DNA of 64,000 nt from Macrotis lagotis (taxonomy: Eukaryota > Chordata > Mammalia > Peramelemorphia > Peramelidae): NCBI RefSeq assembly GCF_037893015.1, contig NC_133658.1:288863719-288927718 (forward strand), in the 5' to 3' direction. Each line of letters starts with the position of its first letter. The stretch's first letter is position 1. Of this stretch, positions 23,254 to 34,386 are shown piece by piece. The notes under the pieces are model-generated. The model did not search any database. It was given only the letters and a program-made list of their open reading frames with translations, and was not told the origin of the DNA. Both the position numbers and the translations under genes were made by a program.

Positions 23254-23715
23254 AATTCCTTCCAGGCTTCCCTGGATTCCCATGAACTGATGCTGAACAA
23301 GATGAGCATAACCAGAAAAACATTGTACACACTAACAGCAACATGGGAGTGATGATCAACCTTAATGGACTTGCTCATACTAACAGGGCAACAATTAGGC
23401 ACAATGTTGGGATATCTGCAATGGAGAATGCCATCTGTATACTAAGAAAGAATTGTAGAGTTTGAACAAAGACCAAAGACTATCACTTTTAATTAAAAAA
23501 ATAACTTATTATATAATTCTGCCATATCACATACTATATGTTTCTTCCTTAAGGATATGATTTTTCTCTCATCACATTCAACTTAGATCAATGCATATTA
23601 TGGGAATGTTGTAAAGACTAACAAACTGCCTTCTGTAGGGGGTGGGGGAAGGGAAGCAAGATTGGGGAAAATGGAAAAGCTCAAAATAAATAAAACCTTT
23701 CTAAAATTTAAAAAG
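23254..23715 (+). mobile_element. L1 3' fragment with 27-nt inverted 5' end
   Basis: Sense L1 from the end of ORF2 (CATGAACTGATGCTGAACAA at 23281) through the 3' UTR with a G-rich tract (23637-23655) to an A-rich end. The 27 nt before it (23254-23280) are the reverse complement of the L1 sequence that should precede this point, the signature of an inverted 5' end. Confidence 0.85.
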
Positions 23716-23754
23716 ATAATAAAATAAAATTCTCACATTCCTCAAAATAACCTT

Positions 23755-24990
23755 TTTAATTGATATTTTATTTTATTTTTCCAATTATATGTTATGAAAG
23801 TTTTTCAAAAATCATCCACTTCCATATGCACATTTTTTAAGTTACAAACTTTCCTTCCACCTTCCCTTCCCACCCCCCTCCCCTCAGCAACAAATAGTCT
23901 GGTGAATATTGTACATACACATTTGTGTTTAACATGTTAACCAATTAGTCATTTTCTCTATGAGGAATTAGGATTAAGGACAAAGAAAGAAAACCATGAG
24001 ATAGGAAAGAAAAACATAAGAGAAAAATTTAAAAAGTGGATATAGTGTTCATTCAGATTCTGTAGGGTTGTTTTTTGTTTTGTTTTGTTTTTCTTCTTCT
24101 GGATATGGATAGCATTTCCCACAGTAGGTCTCCTAGAGTTGTCTTGCTCTCTGAACTGTATGCATCAGGTTTGATGAACTCACAATGTTGTTGTTAATGT
24201 GAACAATGTTCTCTTGATTCTGCTCTCTTCAGTCAGTATCAGCTCTGTAAATGGTTCCATGCTTCTCTAGAGTCTGACAATTCATGGTTTCTTATAGAAA
24301 AATAATACTTCATAACATTCATACACCATAATTTGTTCAGTCATTCTCCAATTGATGAGCATCCCCCCAATTTCCAGTTCTTTGCCATTGCAGAAAGAGC
24401 CACTATGAATATTTTGGAACATATGGAATTTTTTTCCCATTTTTAATGATTTCTTCTAGATATAGACCTAGTATTGGTATTGCTAGGTCAAAGGGTTTCA
24501 TTGCCTTTGCGGCATAATTCCATATTGCTCTCCAAAGTGGTTGGATCAGTTCACAATTTCTCCAATAATGCATTAATGTCCAAATCCCTCTCTCCAACAT
24601 CGATTGTTTTCTCTTGATTGTTTTCTCTTTTTGTCATTTTTTTGTTTTGTTCTTGTTTTGCAGGGCAATGGGGTTAAGTGACTTGCCCAGGGTCACACAG
24701 CTAGGAAATTATTAAGTGTCTGAGGCTGGATTTGAACTCAGGTCCTCCTGACTCCAGGATGGTTGCTCTATCTACTACACCACTTAGTTGTCCCTCTCTT
24801 TTTATCATTTTAGCCAATCTGATAGGTGTGGGGTGGAACCCTTAGTTGTTTTAAAGTGCATTTCTCTAATCAGTAATGATTTGGGGCATTTTTCATATGA
24901 TTATATAAAGCCTTAATTTCTTCATTTGAAAGTTTTCTTTTTATATCCTTTGATCATTTATCAATTGAAAAATGACTTGTAACCTTATGA
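23755..24990 (-). mobile_element. Old L1 fragment (3' UTR and end of ORF2), antisense
   Basis: Minus-strand L1 of an older subfamily: 3' UTR (23755-24060), then ORF2 C-terminus in reverse (CCAATTGATGAGCATCCCCC, then GATATAGACCTAGTATTGG, TTGCTAGGTCAAAGGGTTTC, TGCTCTCCAAAGTGGTTGGA). Interrupted by a SINE at 24641-24794. Direct repeats GATCAAAAATCTT at 23236-23248 and 24998-25010 bracket this element plus the neighbouring sense L1 piece. Confidence 0.8.
24641..24794 (-). mobile_element. tRNA-derived SINE, antisense
   Basis: GACTTGCCCAGGGTCACACA core, GTCCTCCTGACTCCAGGATG, end TACACCACTTAGTTGTCCC. 17-bp target duplication with one mismatch, TCTCTTTTTGTCATTTT (24624-24640) and TCTCTTTTTATCATTTT (24795-24811). 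Confidence 0.9.
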
Positions 24991-24997
24991 ATTTGTG

Positions 24998-25291
24998 GAT
25001 CAAAAATCTTGATAGCAAAGTATAGATATCTTCCCCTGATTCCACATGTATTAGCAGGATGTTACCTTCAGTTAATACACAATATAATTTATAGTTTATG
25101 CTTCTTTGATCTTTGGGACATGATTTCTAGTTTACCTTTTTTGCAATTTTACTTCTTGCTATTGCCCCTTTATACTAGCTACTTATAAACTTACTCACTA
25201 TTCTGACTAGAGGGTTGGTCAGAGGACCAGAACAAGATGAAATTTTAATACATTCTTAACACTAGTGTCTTCTCTTTGAGATTATTTCCAA
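24998..25291. other. Intergenic, nothing recognised
   Basis: AT-rich, no repeat family or exon signal seen. Confidence 0.4.
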
Positions 25292-26456
25292 TGGGGGCAG
25301 TTAGGAGCTGCAGTGGAGAGAGAGAGCACTGACCCTGGAGTCATTTAGAACTGATTTCAAAAATGGACTCAGACACTTAATAATTACCTAGTTGTGTGAG
25401 TAAAATTTCCAAAAAAACAAGCCATTCCCCAATTGACAAATGATCAAAGGATATGCAAACACAATTTACAGTTGAGGAAAACAAAGCAATCCATAGTCAT
25501 ATGAAAAATTGCTCTAAATCATTACTTATTAGAGAAATGCAAATTAAAACATCTCTGAGATACCACCTCACACCTCTCAGACTGGCCAATATGACCCGAA
25601 AGGGTGATGATCAATGTTGGAAGGGATGTGGGAAATCTGGGATACTAATACATTATTGGTAGAGCTGTGAACTCATCCAACCTTTATGGAGAGCAATTTG
25701 GGATTATGCCCAAAGGGCAACAAAAATGTGCATACCCTTTGACCCAGCAATACCACTGAAGAGATTATGAAAAAGAGTAAAAATATCTCTTGTACAAAAA
25801 TATTCATGGCAGCCCTGTTTGTGGTGGCAAAAAATTGGAAATTAAGTGAATGTCCTTCAATTGGGGAATGGCTTAACAAACTGTGGTATATGTATGTCAT
25901 GGAACACTATTGTTCTATTAGGAAACAGGAGGGGTGGGAATTCAGGGAAGCCTGGAAAGATTTGCATGAACTGATGTTGGGTGAGATGAGCAGAACCAGA
26001 AAAACATTGTACACCCTAACAGCAACATGGGGGTGGTGATCAACCCTGATGGACTTGCTCATCCCTTCAGTGCAACAACCAGGGACAATTTTGAGCTATC
26101 TGCAGTGGAGAATATCATCTGTATCCAGAGAAAGAATTATGGACTTTGAACAAAGACCAAAGACTATTAGCAGCAAATTAGGAAAAAAACATTATGTAAT
26201 TTTACTATCTCATACTTTATTTTTCTTCCTTAAGGATATGATTTCTCTGTCATCACATTCAACTGAGATCAATGTATAACATGGAACCAATGTAAACACT
26301 AACAGAATGCCTTCTGTGGGGGGTGGGGGGAGGGAAGCAAGAATGGGGGAAAAATTGTAAAACTCAAAATAAATAAAATCTTTCTTCAAAAAAATTTTAA
26401 AAAATTACCTAGGTGTGTGATCTTAGTCAAGTAACTTAACCCTTTTGCATTGGGAA
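25292..26456 (+). mobile_element. SINE split by an L1 insertion (25400-26402)
   Basis: The 5' part (GGGGGCAGTTAGGAGCTGCA to AATTACCTAGTTGTGTGA, ending 25399) and the 3' part (AATTACCTAGGTGTGTGATC to TTGCATTGGGAAAAAAA) rejoin across the L1. The 18 bp around the break are present on both sides as the L1 target duplication. Confidence 0.88.
25400..26402 (+). mobile_element. 5'-truncated L1 inserted into a SINE
   Basis: L1 ORF2 C-terminus (GCAAACACAATTTACAGTTG onward; stop near 26039), 3' UTR with a G-rich tract near 26318-26334 and an A-rich end. 18-bp target duplication with one mismatch at 25382-25399 and 26403-26420. Fragments of the Cys-rich region (DDQCWKGCGKSG) remain readable but frameshifts and a short deletion break it. 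Confidence 0.92.
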
Positions 26457-26479
26457 AAAAATTTCCAATGTATTTTGAT

Positions 26480-26635
26480 ATTTCTTGTTTGTACATAACT
26501 GTCATCAAGTTTCTTCCCCATTAGACTTAGCTCCTTGAGGGCAAAAATTGCTTTTGCTTTACTTTGTATCCCCAGCCCTTAGAATGCTTGAGACCTACTA
26601 GGTGCTTAATCAGTTTTTTTGGCTGACTGGCCAGC
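26480..26635 (+). mobile_element. L2 3' end
   Basis: L2 signature: CTTAGCTCCTTGAGGGCAAA, ATCCCCAGCCCTTAGAATGC, ACTAGGTGCTTAATCAG. Confidence 0.75.
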
Positions 26636-26899
26636 ATTCTGGTGATAAGGCTCTGCCAACTTGGCAAGAACAGTCTTAGATAGAATTCAGACCCATATTT
26701 GAAGAGTTTCTCACTAGGGCCAGTCAGCTCTTGTGGTCTTTATTGACAGTCTCTGAGAACCCAGGGTTACTTCTAGAAGATGATGAGGCGCCATGGCAGG
26801 GCTTTAGTAAGGCTCTTCTCCTACTATTTAAATATCAGAATTGTATGCTTTTCCAGACTACAATTCCCTTTGTTTAAAAGAGGTCTCATTAGGAGGCAA

Positions 26900-27150
26900 G
26901 ATGTGGCAGATTAGAAGACTTCTGGCTGGGAAGATTTAGACTCTTATCCTGCCTCTAATACTTCCTTGTTCTGTGATGTTGACCAAGTCATTTGAGGTCA
27001 TATTTGTAAAACTTTAAAGTAGTAGATAAATGATGTGTATCATTATTATTGCTGTTGATAATAAACTTAATCAGTTTCAGTTTCTTTCTCTGTAATATGG
27101 GACTAATACTTGGATTACTACCCCGTGGGGCTGTTATGAATCTCAAAAGT
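26900..27150 (+). mobile_element. MIR-type SINE, diverged
   Basis: Core-like stretch near 26930-26990 (ATCCTGCCTCTAATACTTCC, GACCAAGTCATTTGAGG) and a 3' part at 27075-27145 (TTTCTTTCTCTGTAATATGG, GGGGCTGTTATGAATCTC). Confidence 0.6.
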
Positions 27151-27156
27151 CAGAGT

Positions 27157-27160
27157 CACA

Positions 27161-27200
<40 letters not shown>
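27157..27200. repeat. (CA)n microsatellite
   Basis: About 22 CA units with a single T interruption. Purine-pyrimidine alternation can adopt Z-DNA. Confidence 0.95.
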
Positions 27201-27201
<1 letters not shown>

Positions 27202-27989
27202 GCTCAAATTAATACTAATGCAAAAACATCCCCATCTAAGTTTACAGTATGCTCTTTTAAACATGTTACGTTTGCATGAAGTTTAAAATTAAAGAAGTGC
27301 AGCACAGGGTAACTTGTTCTTTTACTCACTATATTGGGTTCTAATCTGTTTGCATTAGGCCATCTGTAAAATTCAGTGACTCATTTGAGGAAATGACAAC
27401 ACCCGCATAAGATGTTTCAGCGATTGACCTCATAATGTAAACAGCCACCATGGAAGCAAGACTCACATTCTTCCTGGTCTGTCTGTTTGGTGGTTGCTTT
27501 GTATGTTACTTCTGAACCATTATTACCATCACTACTAACATCTCATGAACACAGAGGAAAAAAAAGGGTGGCAGGTACAGAAGCAGATCAGTACTATCAT
27601 GCCAACAATGAAAAAATGTTATCTTCCTCCAATGTGGGAGCAGCTCCTAGAAAAAAAAAATATTACAAGGTTTTGGAGCTAGAACCATCTTTAAAACCAT
27701 CTACACTAGTTGAAAAAAAGAATGGGCCCATAAAATCCAGCCATCTTTTTTTTCTTTACCACATTTGTTCAATCAATAAATACATTTAATGACTACTTAT
27801 GTAAACACCTCTGTCCCTGTTGCCAAAATCAAATCAAAGATGAAGCTTATATTGAAGATAGCTATGGAAGAATAGGCAGACTACTCAGATCCAAAATACC
27901 CACTCCAGCAAATCATTTAAGTTCTCACCAGACTAAATTAATAAATGAATCTAATAAAAAAAAACTTTCTTCCACCCCAGAAATCCACA
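27201..27989. other. Intergenic, nothing recognised
   Basis: No repeat family or exon recognised. An ORF of 100 codons at 27487-27789 has no recognisable motif. Confidence 0.4.
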
Positions 27990-28943
27990 AGACATTAGCT
28001 CAACAGTCATTAAGCCCAAAGGCAACAAGGAAAAGGACTACCAGCAAAACCAGCAATAGAACAACCCAGCAGCTTCTCAAATATAGGCCATAGACATATA
28101 TAGAGCACTGTGTCTAGAGGCAGCAGTATCAGGACTCCCCTGAGAAAACCCTAGGGTGCTCTGAAATCTCCAGGGTCAGGATTTTTTAAGCCTCTGGGGA
28201 AAACAATGACCGGAGTGGAGAGGAGATGCTCATATTGGGACTCTCCAGGCTCAGTGGCTCTGAGGTCCCAAATACAGTCCTGAGGCATCAGAGCAGGTCT
28301 TGACCTCAAAGATGCCAGAAGGGCTTAATTCTAGAAGGTGGTTCTCAGTATAGACACCCAGATGATCAAGAGTGGGACTGAACAGGACAAACCACACCAA
28401 CAGTATAACATAGGGCAAAACAAAGCTTTGACCCACAGAGAATTGAATAGATCAAAGAAAACAACAATAGGTATAAAAACAATAGTATAGCTCTAAAGAT
28501 CATTAAAAAGAAAGAAAGGGTAACTATAACAACAAGCAGAAACTTGGAAAGATGAAATGATTTTTTTCATAAAGACTATATTACTACATAGAATAAATGA
28601 AGCAAGAGAAAAAAATGAAATAAAATTCCTACAATTAGAAGGTGAATAAATAACTTTAAGAGAGAAAGTGGTAAAATTTGGTTGAGGGATACCCTCAAAA
28701 CTAGAATAGACCAATAAAAAGGCATCAAGTCAATAGAAATCAAAGACTTCATGAAACAGAAATATAGGAAAAATTTTTAAGATTTAAAAAATACTGGGGG
28801 GGGGGGCGGCTAGGTGGCACAGTGGTTCAAACACCGGCCTTGGAGTCAGCAGTACCTGAGTTCAAATCCAACCTCAGACAGTTAATAATTACCTAGCTGT
28901 GTGGCCTTGGGCAAGCCACTTAACCTCATTGCCTTGCAAAAAT

Positions 28944-28996
<53 letters not shown>

Positions 28997-29160
28997 GGTA
29001 TTTTTTAAATCAGCTGACCTGGGAAACTGTTGAGGGGAAATCATTAAAAATTTTGAACTCCCTGAAAACCATGATTTTTTAGAAAATATTTGACACTATA
29101 TTTCACAAAATCACAAATGAAAACTGTCCAGATCTATTACAACCAAAGGACATCAAAGTC
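27990..29160 (+). mobile_element. Ancient L1 5' UTR/ORF1 fragment
   Basis: Diverged L1 5' UTR-like text (28090-28440) followed by ORF1-like A-rich sequence, including ATGAAACAGAAATATAGG near 28750 and AATCACAAATGAAAACTGTC near 29110, which corresponds to the ORF1 stretch before the C-terminal domain. A SINE with an AT-repeat tail interrupts it. Boundaries are approximate. Confidence 0.5.
28805..28992 (+). mobile_element. tRNA-derived SINE with (AT)n tail
   Basis: GGCGGCTAGGTGGCACAGTG head preceded by an 11-base G run, B box GAGTTCAAATCC, CTGTGTGGCCTTGGGCAAGC, then (AT)n at 28947-28992 in place of a plain poly-A tail. Confidence 0.9.
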
Positions 29161-30158
29161 AGGGTAGCAGAGCAGGAGCAATGACAACCAAGTTTTCCTG
29201 TCTTCAACTCTACATACAACTCCACAAAGATTATTTTTTTTAGTTGTTTTTTTTTTAAAACACATCAGACCAAGTTCTGATTGGGAAATAAATGAAAAAA
29301 AGTATAATGAGTTATTTTTCTAACCCATATCAGCAAAGAGGTTTATGAACATTGGGGATGGGGTCTAGGTAGGAAAGTCCATGCAGAGCATTCCGGTGGG
29401 AGAGGCTATGTACTGGGATCCTCCAGAGAGGACTAATCTTTTGCAGGGTACAGGGGCAGGTGCTAATAGGCAGATCTATCACCACCCAGCTCCAGGTCCA
29501 TCACTTAGGGCTCATTGAGGAGGGGACCTGCTACTAGCACTGACATCTCAGAGTACGATATGGTCACAGCTCAAAGCTGTATTTTGAGTAGTAAGTCATT
29601 AAAAAAAAAAAAGCTACAGCTACATGGCCCTAACTCCAGGAATGGAGCATGATCTTATTTCCAGCTTTAAGATCTCTCTAGAGCCAGCAACAGAATAATT
29701 AGGGTAGGAATCCTAGACAAAAGAATAACCTCGAGTCCTGTTACTCTGGGTCAGTGTTACTTTTCAACTAGCTGATAGTAGCTGAATCCAGTAGCACACC
29801 CTGAACTCTCTGTGGGGCAAGTCCACAGGTATGTGGCTCAGCCCCAACTTGACTTTGACCAGGAGTGAAGTTATCAGACTTTACTCTGGATCAGACTACT
29901 TTGGGAGCACTGGAAGTTAACAAATCCTTAGCCTGAACTAACCCTCAATTCTTGAACTAGTATAACACACAATACCTCCAGAAAACAAGAGCTAGACCAG
30001 TCCAAATATTTGTTCCAGAAGTGCACAGGGTTTTCCTCTACTATGAAGACTGAAGCCAGCAAGTAGCCTAGAAGAGTGAACAAAACAAAAAAGGAATGCT
30101 ACCATAGAAAGTGTTTGTGGTGATTAAAGACATAAATTCAGAAGAAGAGAATGAATCT

Positions 30159-30318
30159 GGGGGCAGCTAGATGGCGCAGTGGATAGAGCACTGGCCTCGG
30201 AGTCAGGAGCACCTGAGTTCAAATCTGGCCTCAGACACTTAATAATGACCTAGCCATGAGGCCCTGGGCAAGCCACTTAACCCCATTGCCTTGAAAAATC
30301 TAAAAAAAAAAAAAAAAA
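30159..30318 (+). mobile_element. tRNA-derived SINE
   Basis: GGGGCAGCTAGATGGCGCAG head, B box GAGTTCAAATC, poly-A16 tail. Perfect 15-bp target duplication GAAGAGAATGAATCT at 30144-30158 and 30319-30333. Confidence 0.93.
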
Positions 30319-30676
30319 GAAGAGAATGAATCTTAAATATCTACAAAGCTTCAAAGAAAAACACAGTTTTCTCACTATTTCAACTAGAAGAGCTGAAACA
30401 AGAGTTTTTAAAAATGATTTTTATTTTTTAAATAAAACAAAAGCACAAGAGGGAAAATTAAATTAATGGAAGAAATAATTATAAATGGAATTAATAGCTT
30501 GACACAAGAAGTGCCACATAACAAACTTCCTGAAAATTAGAGCAGATAAATAGAAAGTAATATTAAAATAAAGATTAAAAATGGAAAAAAAACAGAAAAA
30601 ATGTAAAGTATTCATAATAAAAACAACTGATCTAAAAAGCAGGTTGAGGAGAAATAATTTTAAGAATGATTGAACA

Positions 30677-30842
30677 GGGGCATCTAGGTAGTACAGTGGA
30701 TAGAGCACTGGCCCCGGAGTCTGGAGAATCTGAGTTCAAATCTGAATTCAAACACTTAATAATTGCCTAGCTGTGTGACCTTGGGCAAGTCACTTAATCC
30801 CATTGCCTTAAAAAAATAGAAATTTTTTTAAAAAAGGAAAAA
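30677..30842 (+). mobile_element. tRNA-derived SINE
   Basis: GGGGCATCTAGGTAGTACAG head, GAGTTCAAATC, CTGTGTGACCTTGGGCAAGT, long A/T-rich tail. Perfect 15-bp target duplication AAGAATGATTGAACA at 30662-30676 and 30843-30857. Confidence 0.93.
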
Positions 30843-31974
30843 AAGAATGATTGAACAACCCAAAAGTTATAACCAAAAAAAGAACCTAGACATCTTTTTT
30901 TAAGAAATAGTAAAAGGGGGTGGAGCCAAGACAGTGACAATAGAAGAGCCTCTCTTAGGTGCTCTCTCTCAAAACTTATAAAATCAGGACTCTAACAGAG
31001 GGATCCAGTGAGGCAATTTTCCAGCCCAAAGTAACCTTAAAAACAGCAGAAAGTCTCTGCTCCATGGGGTTATAGGGGCGGTCCGCCAGAGTGAAGGAAC
31101 TTCAGTCTCTGGAGACAGCCCCAGGGCACCTGGGAGCCATAGCTCACCAGCAGAGGGGGTAGCTTCCTGATCTATACCTCTGCCAGAGCAAGCCCATGAA
31201 GCCCAGCCCTTAGGGCACTAAGCGAGCAGTAATGGAAGCACAGATCCAGGAACCAGTAGCAGGTGGAGCCAGTAAGCAGGAACCCCCAGACAATTGAGCC
31301 TTGAGTGCTGAGCCTAGGTAGGGGAATGGAGAGAGACTTCCAAGGTCTGTCCTCTGTACTTGGAACAGGACTCTGGGACTCTGACCACATTTAGATCCTG
31401 ATCACAGCCTAGGTCCCCCATAGAACAGCAGGACCCCCCCCCCCACCTCAGCCACAGTCCAGGAGGGAAGACAAAGCTTCACACACTGAGATCCTTGTTG
31501 GGGGGGGGTGTGCCAATAATACTCAAAAGCTCAGAAAGCACCCCAAAACCAGGCACACGCTGGGGAAATGTGTAAACAGAGAAAAAAGAGGAACACCATT
31601 GAGAAATACATTGTCTGTGATCCCAAGGATCAAAATACTCAATCTGAAGATGAGGAAGTCCAAGCTCCTGCATCTAAAGACTCCAAGAAAAACAGAAATT
31701 GGGTTCAGACTATGACAGAGCTCAAAAAAAGATTTTGAAAATCAAGTGAGGGAGATAGAAAAAAAAATTGGGAAAAGAAATGAGAGAGAAGCAGGAAAAG
31801 CATGAAAAGGAAGTCAGCAGCTTAGTCAAGGGGATCCAAAAAAATGCTGAAGAAAATAGTATGTTAAAAACCAGTATAGGTCAAATTGATAAAACAGTTC
31901 AAAAAGTTATTGAGGAGAAGAATGATTTAAAAATCAGAAATGGCCAGATGGAAAAAGAGATCAGAAAGCTCTCT

Positions 31975-32134
31975 GGGGGAGGCTAGGTTGTGCAGTGGAA
32001 AAAGCTCCGCCCTGGAGTCAGGAGTACCTGGGTTCAAATCTGGTCTCAGACACTTAATAACTACCTAGCTGTGCAGCCTTGGGCAAGCCACTTAACCGTT
32101 TGTCTTGCAAAAAAAACCTAAAAAACAAAAAAAA
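31975..32134 (+). mobile_element. tRNA-derived SINE inside HAL1 ORF1
   Basis: GGGGGAGGCTAGGTTGTGCAG head, GGGTTCAAATC, CTTAACCGTTTGTCTTGC. Target duplication AGAAAGCTCTCT (31963-31974) and AGAAAGATCTCT (32135-32146). Absent from HAL1 copy B, so it is a later insertion. Confidence 0.9.
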
Positions 32135-32384
32135 AGAAAGATCTCTAAGGAAAACAAATCCTTCAGATCTAGAATGGAGCTGAAGGAAGCTGCTGACTTT
32201 ACAAGAAATCAAGACAGAATACTTCAAAATCAAAAGAATGAAAAATTAGAAGAAAGTGTGAAACATCTCACTGAAAAAACAACTGATCTGGAAAACAATT
32301 TCAGGAAAGATAATTTAAAAATTATTGGGACTCCTGCAATTCATGATCAGGAAAAGAGCCTTGACATTTTTTAAAGGATTCCTA

Positions 32385-32455
32385 GGGGCGACTAGGTGGC
32401 ACAGTGGATAGAACACTGGCCCCATTGCCTTGCAAAAACTATAAAAAAATAATAA
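32385..32455 (+). mobile_element. Internally deleted SINE
   Basis: SINE head GGGGCGACTAGGTGGCACAG to ATAGAACACTGGCC is joined directly to the 3' end CCATTGCCTTGCAAAAAC. About 80 bp including the B box are missing. Absent from HAL1 copy B. Confidence 0.85.
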
Positions 32456-33423
32456 TTCCCACAGGAAAATTGCCCAGATATCCTAGAAGCAGAGGGCAAA
32501 ATAGAAATTGAGAAAATCCACCAATCTCCCCTGGAAAGAGATCAAAAAAAAAAACAACAACAACAACAACCCCCAGAAATATTATAGCCAAGTTCCAGAA
32601 CTCCCAAATCAAACAGAAAATATTACAAGCAACCAGAAGGACACAATTCAAATATCATGGAGCTGCAGTCAGGATCACACAGGACTTAGCAGCAACTACA
32701 TTAAAAGCTCTTGGGGCTTGGAATATAATATTCCAGAAGACAAAAGAGTTTAGAACACAACTGAGAATCAACTACCCAGTAAAACTAAACATCCTCTTCC
32801 AGGGAAAAAGATGGACTTTCAGTGAACCAGGGGAATTTCAAATCTTCCTGTTAGAATGGCCAGAGCTGAACAGAAAGTTTGATCTTCAAATATAGGACTC
32901 AGGTGAAGCATAGAGAGTGGAGGAGAAGGGTAAAATATGAGGGACTTAATGATGATGAACTGCATGTATTCCTGCATAGAAAAATTATACTGATAATACT
33001 CATAAGAAACTTCTCATTTAATAGAGCAGGTAGAAGGAGCTTTTATATATGAAGCACAGGAGAGAGCTGAATTTGAAGATATAATACATGGTAAAAATGG
33101 AGTCAATGGCTAAAAGGGAAATGTAATGGGAGTAAGACAAAGGAGAGGTAGAATAGGCTAAGATATTTCATATAATAAGATTTTTTTTATTACAATGAGC
33201 TATTGCAATGATATGGAAGGGGGGAAGGCAAGGAGGAATGAGGGGAACCTTTACTCTCATCAGAGGTAGCTCAGAGAGGAAACAGCATATATACTCAATG
33301 GGGTATAGGCATCTAGAGTAAGACGGAGAGAAAGCAGATAAGGGGAAGTGGGGGGGATGTTGGTGATGGAGAAGAGGGTGAACCATGGGGGGAGAGTGGT
33401 CAGATATAATACATTTTCTTTTC

Positions 33424-33568
33424 TACTTCTTGCAAGGGGCTGTGATTAGATGGCCTATCCAGGCCCACAGGGCCAGATGGTTGCTAGGCTTAGGGGTGGT
33501 ATGTGGACTTGGGGTCTCTTGGCCACAGGGCCAGTGATCAGTCTGCTGAGCCACTCAGCCAGCCTACA
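33424..33568 (-). mobile_element. SINE module A of HAL1 copy A
   Basis: Reversed, highly diverged SINE: CTTCTTGCAAGGGGCTGTGA start and GAGCCACTCAGCCAGCC end. Shared with copy B at 14292-14436. Confidence 0.7.
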
Positions 33569-33591
33569 GCACATTTAAGAAGAGGGAGAGA

Positions 33592-33748
33592 AGGAGCAGC
33601 TAGGTGGTGCAGTGGATAGAGCACCGGCCCTGGAGTCAGGAGTACCTGAGTTCAAATCCGGCCTCAGACACTTAATAATTACGTAGCTGTGTGGCCTTAG
33701 GCAAGCCACTTAACCCTATTTGCCTTGCAAAAAAACTTAAAAAATAAA
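33592..33748 (+). mobile_element. tRNA-derived SINE inside HAL1
   Basis: GCAGCTAGGTGGTGCAGTGG head, GAGTTCAAATCCGGCC, GGCCTTAGGCAAGCC, A-rich tail. Target duplication AGGGAGAGA at 33583-33591 and 33749-33757. Absent from HAL1 copy B. Confidence 0.9.
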
Positions 33749-34043
33749 AGGGAGAGAGTGAAAGGAGATAGAAAATATAGTGTATGGCAGTGGGGAAGTA
33801 CGAATGGAGGGGCTTGTGATCAGCAATGGCAACAGTGGAAAAATAAGGAAGTAGCTTTTGTGATGGATTTATCCTAAAGGATGTGATCCACCCACAACAG
33901 AGCTAGTGGTGTTGGAACACAGACTAAAGCACTCTTATTCTTATTCTTATTCTTATTTTTATTCTTATTCTTATTTTTATTCTTACTCTAACTCTTATTC
34001 TTACTATTTATTATTATTATTATTTATTATTATTATTATTATT

Positions 34044-34192
34044 TGTGGGGAAGTTTTGTGGGATGGATGGGGTTGGGTGGCTTGCCCAGGGCCACACAGC
34101 TGGTGATTGTTGGGTGTCTGAGGCTGGATTTGAACCGGGGTGCTACTGATTTCATGGCCGGTGCTCTATCCACTGCACCACCTGGCCACCCT
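34044..34192 (-). mobile_element. SINE module B of HAL1 copy A
   Basis: GGCTTGCCCAGGGCCACACA, GGATTTGAACCGGGGTGCT, end GCACCACCTGGCCACCC. Same place and orientation as 13993-14134 in copy B. Upstream lies a (TTATTC)n/(TTA)n stretch at 33936-34042. Confidence 0.82.
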
Positions 34193-34255
34193 TATCATTA
34201 TTATTATTATTATTATTATTATCATCATCATCATCATCATTTTATTTCATTTTGG

Positions 34256-34386
34256 GTTTTTTTTGTTTTTTGCAGGGCAATGTTGTTGGATGGCTTGCCA
34301 AGGGTTGCACAGCTGGGTGATTGTTGGGTGTCTGGAGCCGGATTTGGGCTCAGGTGCTCCATCTACTGTGCCACCTAGCTGCCCCT
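34256..34386 (-). mobile_element. SINE module C of HAL1 copy A
   Basis: GGCTTGCCAAGGGTTGCACA, TGATTGTTGGGTGTCTGGAG, end TGTGCCACCTAGCTGCCCC. Same place as 13807-13945 in copy B, but with about 25 bp lost near the SINE head. Confidence 0.82.

Larger units (their letters stand above)
31568..32913 (+). pseudogene. HAL1 ORF1 protein, broken by SINEs and frameshifts
   Basis: L1 ORF1p-like. A likely ATG at 31568, coiled coil at 31768-31974 (KEMREKQEKHEKEVSSLV, then SIGQIDKTVQKVIEEKND), a SINE, resumed coiled coil at 32150-32280 (ENKSFRSRMELKEAADF), RRM entry RKDNLKIIGTP near 32310, a second deleted SINE, and the C-terminal domain at 32580-32800 (KFQNSQIKQKILQAT-like, then NYPVKLNILFQG). The end by comparison is the TAG at 32911-32913. 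Disrupted by two SINEs, frameshifts and stops. Confidence 0.83.

Noticed and set aside
33906..34106. Ser/Tyr-repeat ORF
   Set aside because: It is the translation of the (TTATTC)n/(TTA)n spacer inside HAL1.
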